Shown here: piece by piece, positions 56,935-64,000 of the stretch
How the letters are laid out: each line of letters starts with the position of its first letter
Position numbering within the stretch: the stretch's first letter is position 1
Source: Pinus tabuliformis
Lineage: Eukaryota; Streptophyta; Pinopsida; Pinales; Pinaceae
Direction: 5' to 3'
Length of the DNA stretch: 64,000 bases
NCBI GenBank assembly: GCA_031772625.1
Contig: CM062816.1
Span: 834,976,033-835,040,032 of the forward strand
The notes under the pieces: model-generated
The model's input: only the letters and a program-made list of their open reading frames with translations
Database searches by the model: none
What the model was told of the DNA's origin: nothing
Made by a program: the position numbers and the translations under genes

Positions 56935-59438
56935 CCGTTTTTTCCCCACTACCACTATTTTCCACCTCCATTCTTGTCCTTTTTGTACTCCTATACCTAC
57001 TCTACTGCCATTTTTATTGCTCCAAAACTGTCAAAATCCTATTAAGAGGTAAAGCATTTCATTGTGTCATTTTGTTGTTTATTAGTTAAATTTAAGTGAA
57101 TTTGAGTTGTTACCAAGGAACTAACTAATCAATATGGTCGAGTGTGGATATTGCAGCAGCTGAGCAGGATGAAATTAGGAGAGTGTTGGTCCATGAACCA
57201 TGTTCCCCCATTTTTGTACTCAACAACCATTTCGGGATCAGTACTTAACAATGCAAAGGATGGATAGGTCGCATACTTCTAGATGAGCAAGCCACCTCTA
57301 GCTATGCTCGAACAAGTTCAACTTCTACCACAATAAATATCTCCACTATCCTCACTGAATTTAGTTGGTACCAATCCTGGGGTTAGTTGAGGGTTGTTAT
57401 GCTAAATTGAATAGGTTGTTCCAACGATCTAATCTGGAAGTTCGATTTAGCCGAGCTGTTAGAATTTGCTATGTATGGTTCAGTTTGTTTTTAACCAAGT
57501 CGATGCCTATAAAGGTTGCTCTGTAATAGTTAGGAAGGTAGCGAACAGAAGGATATACTGTCATTTGTATCTTTTATCTCCAGACATATATTTTTAATTA
57601 AAATATTGTTATGATGGCAATGTATTGAGTTCAGATCAATTTGTTGGATGGTTCACTGTGAATTCATGAATTAGCTGTGATTGAAGCTTTTCATTTCCTG
57701 TAGGTAAGTAAGCTCCCCAGGTGTGGCTGGGCCCACCACTATCTGGGATCAGCTTTGTATCATTTCTTAGGAACGTAGTTGTGTGATAGTCATAACTGCT
57801 TTTCATTTATCTCTGGTTTTTCAATTGTTTATATGTTGCATGAGGTTTCTATTGAATTTGAAACGATTTTGGTATGTTGACTATGTGATGCGTTTTCAGA
57901 TCCTTTACTCCAACAATTTGAATGTATGGTTCTCGTGTGATTGGCGCTCCTATTTCTAAGGTAGAGTCATACTCTATTTACTAAAGCCACCAACAGTATT
58001 GCCCTGACTGTGCTATCGAGGTTATATAAAACTTGTTTTAATCAAATTATAAACTGAATTATTGTGCTAGGATGGTCCATATAATGAAAACACAAAGCAA
58101 CCCTCGAACAGAAGTCGAGATAATTCATTGAGTAATTGGGATTGACCTGATGTGAGCTTAATTATGCATGAAGTGGATTTCATTTGATTCTGAATAAATC
58201 GCATTTGCTTATTTCTTTTAGTGGTCAAATTGGTTGGTTTCCTACCGAATTATTTTCATAGATGCGTGTGCCATAGAAATATTGCTTTCCAGACTGAGTG
58301 ATTAAGTTAGCTTAACATCGTTTGATCTTGTCTTGTTTCTCAAATAGATTCTCAATTCCTTAATAAAATCACAGATTGATTTTGGTAAACGATTTAGTTT
58401 TAGTTTCCAGTGCGATTTCCCTTACTTCGTTTTGAGTGTTGAGCTTCCAGCCTAAGATAGTTTCCATCAAAGGTGTGCTTGATTTGATTTTGAAGTTAGG
58501 TTGCAGAGTGTTGGTTTGCTGAGATTTTGAATAAGTTTGCTTGAGTTTAATTTGAGATTTATGCCACTATAGGATAGTTTCCCTTGTACAGTTTTGTGTG
58601 CTTGATACCAATTTATAGTTGTTTTATTTGTCGTCATTCTTAAGAATAGAGTTAAGGCTTGAAACCTGTTCTTAATGTTATGATAGATTAGGAATATGTA
58701 TTAGTGTGAGAAATCAAGTTTCCTGGTTAAGGGTGTGAAATAGAGTATAGGTTTAATTTTATCAGTTTACAGACAAGATTTCATTGGTTTAACAAGGAGA
58801 GTTGGTATTTCATTAAGTTAAGCTTTCCTTTCATGATAGTTGAATGCTAGAAGATTGTATTTTGATTTGAAGTTATTGTGTCTTTTTAATTTCAGGTTCA
58901 AGATTTAGAATTGTACTTAGTTAAACAAGCAAGAGGATTGAATAGGTTTCTATTCAGAGATTCTTCCGAGTTGTGTCCAAGAGTGAAGCTTATCATAGAT
59001 TTGAAGTTACCTTTGGACAAATTAGTTTCAAGTTTACTTGCCTTCCAAACATGCTTGAAGTAGATTAGAATTTGCAACTTTTCATTTAAGAGTAGCATAG
59101 GTAACAGAATTAGGGTTTCTTAGGGCTTTCATGAGAGCTGAGTTATTTGATAAAGTGTTTTAATTGGAAGTTTTTTCTTAGCATATATCTCGTGATTCAG
59201 ATTGGGATTTCATTTAATTATAGATTCATTAATAGTTTCAAGTTAGAATTTGATTATTGATTCTGCTAGCTAGGGTTTGATGAATTGTGTGCTAGATTCA
59301 GCTAACTCATTTCATAAAGGAAACCATTAGAACTTTGACCAAGAACTGAATTTAGAAAGCGCAGTACAACTCGTGTTTACGAGCTCGGATTGACATATAG
59401 ATGCAGGAGAATTAATACACCTATTAAATCTCTCAACA
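56935..59438 (+). repeat. 5' LTR of an Athila/Tat-like element
   Basis: The 3' end (…TCTCAACA at 59,438) is secure because the primer site follows directly. The 5' end is proposed at TGTTGGTACCCC (56,935), whose TGTTG mirrors the terminal CAACA. With no second LTR in the window it cannot be confirmed. The length of about 2.5 kb fits the group. Small ORFs inside are not credible. Confidence 0.6.
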
Positions 59439-59441
59439 TTT

Positions 59442-59459
59442 TGGCGTCGTTGCCGGGGA
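59442..59459 (+). promoter_or_regulatory. tRNA-Asp-type primer binding site
   Basis: TGGCGTCGTTGCCGGGGA, three bases after the LTR end. It differs by one base from TGGCGCCGTTGCCGGGGA, the site typical of Athila/Tat elements. Confidence 0.9.
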
Positions 59460-59639
59460 AGTTGTAATTTCTTATTCAAGTAACTATTATTATTTGAGTT
59501 TCAGGATCTTGCAGGACTATCAGAGGGCGGAGAGTGTACGGTAAGACGTGAGTGAAGAGCCACGCATCCACTTTTGTGGGGTTGCTCCAAATTCTAACCG
59601 ATCATTTCTTGTTCTTGAGTTTTTATTTCCTTTATCTTT

Positions 59640-62030
59640 ATGCGTAGGAGTACAGGTAGACCTAGAGATAGCAAGGGTAGATTTATTTCCAGTTCTAAAT
59701 TTCCTGCAACCTTTGGATCAGTTAATATACCCATTCTTACCGCTATTAATCAATATGCAGGACTGAGACAAGAAGGAGGAAGTGTTGATACCAACTTGGT
59801 TTCGAATCAAGAATTCTTAGATCAAAGGGGAAAGACCATTCGATAGGTTGTCTTTGACAACCCTATAGAAGAACCAATAGAACTGCAGGACAACGTGGAC
59901 GAGCAATCAACTAATATCAACCGTGTTCCAATACCTCCTGTTCACACCATAATCAACAAACCCCTTCGGGTGCCCGTTGCAGATATGGATCACCAAGATG
60001 GGGAGGACAAACACAACAAAGAATGCCAGGAAGAGGGAGAAGGCCCTCGACGCAATGGTAACCTCTTTGGAGGAAACAACTAGGAAGATGAAGAGGAAGT
60101 TACCTTCGGGTTCCCTATCCTAGATGTGACTCATGACATCAACATGAAAAACATTCCAATGGCATCTCTCCCGTTATTCTATGGTAAATCATCTGAGGAC
60201 CCCGATGCATTTCTTTTTGAATTCAATATTTTATGTCGTAGTTATAATTACTATGAGGATGCACATAAACTTAAATTGTTTCCCGCCACATTAAAAGATG
60301 CAGCCCTTAGGTGGTTCATGAGTCTAGGGAAACACACGATATACTCATGGGATGACATGAAATTAGTCTTCCTTAAAAAGTATCAAGATTTTTGTAAAAG
60401 TAGGGACATCAATGATATCCTTAGGATGCAACAAACAGAAGACGAAAACCTAGAGGAGTATCTTGAATGATTCCTATACAATTTTCACAAATCTCGTGGG
60501 TCAAACTTAGATGAAAATATTATCAGAACTGTGTTCCTAAAAGGGCTGAGAGATGATTGCATTGAAACATTAAACCTTCTTAGTGGTGGGGACATCTATA
60601 AGAAGCCATTTGCTGAAGTAATCGAGCTTTGTCATACCTATTCTAGGAGCCAAGCTAAAGTAGGCAAAAAGCTTCGCGAACTTAAAGAAAATTCTAGAGA
60701 CTATGTGCAAAAGAAAACTGTGGCTAATGTTGTTACGAGAGTCGAGCTGGGAAACCTATTAGAAAACTTTAAAATTGATATACTCAACACAATCAGTGAC
60801 CAGCTAGACACTATGAAAATCAAACAAAAACAAGAGGCTGAAAAAGCAGCCATGGCAGTGTTTTGTTCCAAGTGTAGGTGCAAACATGCAGAAAGGGAAT
60901 GTCCTTTAAATTCCATTGAGATCTGTGGAATCTGCACTCTAGAACACCCAACCGAGAAGTGCCCATCACTTCCCGGCTTACAGGCCATCTACAAGGGGAG
61001 CGTTGAAACCATTGACCAATCTCAAGCCACCAAAAGACCCACCTGGAGAGGCCAGAATCAGAATATGTTTCCGGACCCAAATTCCCAAGGTTATGGCCAA
61101 ACTCAGCCTTGGACCTTGTTTTCATCTTACCCTCCTTGGGCTGCTCAGTAACCACAAAACACTTCCTAGAGCCAGAATTGGAGGACAAACCCCTATACCA
61201 ATACATATCAACCCCAGCCCCAATTCTATGCGCCTTACCCAAATATGCCAAGTGCCTCATATAATCCAACCATGAAATCCTATCAGCAAGGGTATAACCC
61301 CAACATGTAACAACCACCTACACTTCCACCACCCACTTTGCATCAGTTGTTACCTGCACCTACTAACCCATCATCTTCGTAGGCACCTGCTACCTTGAAC
61401 CCATCCCGACCTACATTGTTGCCTACGCAACCCGTACCTAACCCAAGTCACAATAGGCTACCTCAACCAGTGCAAAACATTGATATTCATCCTTTTCCTA
61501 CATACATGATCATTTCCATTCCTATGAATGAAATTCAATTACGATCAGGAAAGACAGTTAACAAAGGAAAATCAGTTGTTGTTATCCAAGAAGAGGTGCC
61601 CTCCACATCATCCAAAAACCATTTGCAAAATGAAAAACAACAACAATCACAGAAAGAAGAATCAAATGAACCACTGTACTCAGAAAGACTAATTGTAAAG
61701 AAAGAAGAGATCCCGCTTGAATATGATTTGGAAAATGAACTTAGGAATGTCTGCATTAAAATTCCACTCTTACAAGCAATTAGAGACATTCCCATTTACA
61801 CCAAAATTGTCAAAGATCTTTGCATTAAGAAACCAGGGAGGAAGGGGCATAAGAACCAGAATGTCAAAATCATAAGCCAAATGTCCACTATGATTTTTTA
61901 TTTGCCTGCAAAATACAATGACCCTGGGAACCCCATTGTCACCATTGAGATAAATGGAGTACTTCTACCAAACACCCTTGTGGATCTAGGGGCAGCAATA
62001 AATGCAATGACCTATGAAGAGGCTCTGCAG
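59640..62030 (+). pseudogene. Athila/Tat-like Gag and protease start
   Basis: A single frame from the ATG at 59,640 (MRRSTGRPRDSKGRF) runs through the Gag core (LPLFYGKSSEDPDAFLFEF, then LRWFMSLGKHTIYSWDDMK and FLKKYQDFCKSRDI, about 60,150-60,410), a Cys-rich zinc-binding region (CSKCRCKHAERECPLNSIEI, then CGICTLEHPTEKCP, about 60,850-60,970), a Pro/Gln-rich linker, 'IQLRSGK' at about 61,533, and the protease region (PLLQAIRDIPIYTKIVKDLC, then VTIEINGVLLPNTLVDLGAA with the catalytic D-L-G). It ends abruptly in the protease at about 62,030. Seven stops (59,844; 60,081; 60,468; 61,149; 61,167; 61,308; 61,380) interrupt it without any frameshift. Confidence 0.88.
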
Positions 62031-62031
62031 T

Positions 62032-62696
62032 TGAGTGCGCAGAGGCCTAGGGTAGAAGTCCGCAGCTGAGTGCACGGACCCCTGCAACTATGTGCGCATG
62101 GTAGTCAAAGTCTATACTGGAAATCTGGATCATCAATAAAGAGATGTATTCTGGAATTGTCTGTGTATGTGTTATTTTACTTCTGTTATGAATGTTGCAA
62201 TTATGTTATGTTGAATATTGGGGTTATGAATTAATGCTATATTGATGCGCGAATCTATGTATTTTACTTTGTCATATGAACACAAGTAAGAATATATGTT
62301 TACACGAAGATAACCATAATGCATGTTAAAGTTAACCAATACTTAAGCAAATTTGAGTAAGTACAGAAGTAAGAGTAATTACAGAGGCATGTAAGTGCCT
62401 GATCTATATATTTAGGGTCCACGAAGGACGATCAGAGACTTTCACGAAGGCTTCAAGGATGAATAGGAGAAATACTTTGATAAACCCTTTATTGGTCTGC
62501 ACGAAGGAAGGGTTAGGGCATATAACCGACATCGCAACCATCTCAGGGTGCAAAAACTTGGTTCCTGCATCCCCCCATACTGCTTCGGGTGAGACTTCAG
62601 TCCGCGCTCCATAGATTGATGCCAAAAGGGCCAGTAGTGTAGGGATTTTCTTGGCTGCTTAACGCTGAACCTAGGTCAGGGCCCATCAAGCCAACA
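62032..62696 (+). repeat. LTR-like sequence interrupting the Athila-like protease
   Basis: The homology to protease stops near 62,030 and non-coding sequence begins with TGAGTGCGCAG. It includes AATAAA (62,135) and ends ...GCCAACA at 62,696, followed by a primer-site-like TGGTTTCATTGCCAGGACC at 62,699-62,717. A nested LTR element continuing beyond the window is the simplest reading. The left end is uncertain because no partner LTR is visible. Confidence 0.4.
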
Positions 62697-62929
62697 AATG
62701 GTTTCATTGCCAGGACCGGGATCTGCATAACGAGATGTGTGATGTCGCATCATTGGAATCCAACTAAGAAGGATATTGAAGACTAGTTGGATAGAAAGAT
62801 CCACGAATTTGCGGCGCGAGAAAACAGGAATACGGGATTGACGAAAAAACAATGGTTGGATAGATATCTATACATAGAGATACATGAAATGTTCTTCTAT
62901 TCCTTCCTGATTTAATTATACGAGTGGAT

Positions 62930-64000
62930 CTCGAAGTTTGCAGACAGTCAAGGGAGGTGGAGGCTTGACGACCCCACAGTTAGTGCGGAGATTGGAAGCC
63001 TCTGAAGATAAGATCAAGCGCGTTGTCGATCATTGGCTCGATCGTATCATAGGAGGATTTGTGACAGAGTTCACGATCGATACTTCGGTCAGTTACAGCG
63101 AAGCAGAGCACCGCCTCTTCAAAGGGCTGTCAGGTAAGTATTTGAAATCATTAAATACTTGGATTAAGATGCCCTTGTGTGAAAAGTGGGTTATGCAGTT
63201 ACCTTGATGTTTGGGGCTACACGAAGTGGAAGGACTTTCAGGGATGAAGGAAGAAAAGGCCCTGAATATAGCCCGCTGATTGAACCTCCTCTAAGTGATG
63301 ACAAGGGAGCAACACATGCTTCTCCGTCGAGTGTTATTCAGTTGATAAAGCAAGGGTTCTCGCGAATACCTCATCCACCCACACCACCTCCATCTTCAGA
63401 AGGTAAACAATTCTCAGTTGGCTGCACAGAAGAATTCTTCCATTGATCTTCTTAAGGCAACCACAAAAAAGAATGAGCACATGACCAAGGTGGTGGCTGA
63501 GGCATGCAGAACTGTTTCGAAGCTGGATATTCCTGAAGATGCGCCAGTGGATGTGAGAATTCGGAAGCTCGCTGCCGGAGTGTGCAAAGCGAGAACAAAG
63601 CTGGCTAAGGTTTAGTTTGAATTGAACCTTAAAACTACAGAGCTCGAGTTGAGGGCCTAGCCTTCGACTCCACCAGAGGTTAAAGAGCAGTGCGCAGACG
63701 TTGTCAAAGATGCAGTAGCAGCTATAGATGTCGTCGTGAAGGAGTGCACTGCGCTCTTCGAGTAGTCGCTCGAAGTAGTCACCAACCTACAAGAGGATCC
63801 CATTGTGCAAAGGCTGGAAACAGAGGCACGGGAGCTACAACAAAGATATGATGAGGTTAAAGTGACAGCGCACACCGTCTCCATTACACAAAGGTTAGCG
63901 AAGCTGCAGGAAGCAAAGGCGCTGAAAAAATAGGTGGATGCAACTCAGTGCAAGGAGACAGTACTCAAGGCCATATTGGGGCCTTGGCTAGAGGAGGCTT
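62930..64000 (+). pseudogene. Decayed unknown retroelement ORF with coiled-coil region
   Basis: Three pieces are visible. 62,938-63,207 (89 codons) includes 'EASEDKIKRVVDHWLDRII' and lies between a TTTGCAG and a CAG-GTAAGT, which look like splice sites. 63,186-63,446 includes 'MFGATRSGRTFRDEGRKGPE', a TRSGR phrase also common at the start of some Gag proteins. From about 63,364 a third frame stays open to the window end except for four TAG stops (63,613; 63,658; 63,763; 63,931) and encodes a helical Glu/Lys/Leu-rich region. It follows the primer-like site of the LTR at 62,032-62,696, so it is probably the 5' ORF of that element. I do not recognise the family. Confidence 0.4.

Overview
The window is nuclear DNA of a seed plant with a large, repeat-rich genome. 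The evidence is Ty3/gypsy chromovirus, Tat/Athila-like and gag-only LTR elements, an RNase H-bearing plant L1 LINE, tRNA-iMet, tRNA-Asp-like and tRNA-Arg-like primer sites, and long (2-3.3 kb) LTRs. A gymnosperm would fit but cannot be shown from sequence alone. I see no convincing intact host gene, no rRNA and no complete canonical tRNA. Almost every long reading frame belongs to a transposable element.

Layout. 1-7 kb: LTR remnants, two tandem repeats and an odd GC-richer island with a 306-codon ORF built partly from a 21-bp repeat. 7-10.7 kb: a decayed LTR and a decayed chromovirus (RNase H end, integrase, 3' LTR). 10.9-16.4 kb: a complete but old minus-strand gag-only LTR element (called D here; TSD CCCCA), inserted into a LINE RNase H remnant. 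17.0-44.4 kb: one large insertion, A, flanked by a perfect 5-bp TSD (AAGAG) and organised LTR-internal-LTR-internal-LTR. Its left internal region was broken by chromovirus B (20,247-34,070). B in turn holds a solo LTR E (22,540-24,195, TSD GTAAC/GTACC) and a young Tat/Ogre-like gag-only element C (24,533-33,338, TSD CTTCC, LTRs of about 3.3 kb). 45.5-52.7 kb: a full-length L1 LINE with an 11-bp TSD and poly(A), carrying ORF1, ORF2 (endonuclease, RT, zinc domain, RNase H) and an unusual third ORF with a coiled coil. 52.7-56.9 kb: AT-rich remnants, including an LTR end with a primer site. 56.9-62.0 kb: an Athila/Tat-like element (LTR, tRNA-Asp-type PBS, gag, protease). It is cut off at the protease by another LTR-like sequence, followed by a decayed unknown coding region that runs off the window end.

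Order of events: A inserted and became a three-LTR tandem; B-family DNA replaced 2.6 kb of the left A copy; E and C then inserted into B. Several reading frames (L1 ORF2, Athila-like gag-protease, the terminal ORF) have kept frame over kilobases. They are closed only by stop codons that single C-to-T or G-to-A changes could explain, as expected for heavily methylated, silenced elements. The most unusual items are the L1 third ORF, the three-LTR array with matching TSD, and the GACTGGTCGCGCAC arrays that differ in copy number between the two LTRs of element C.
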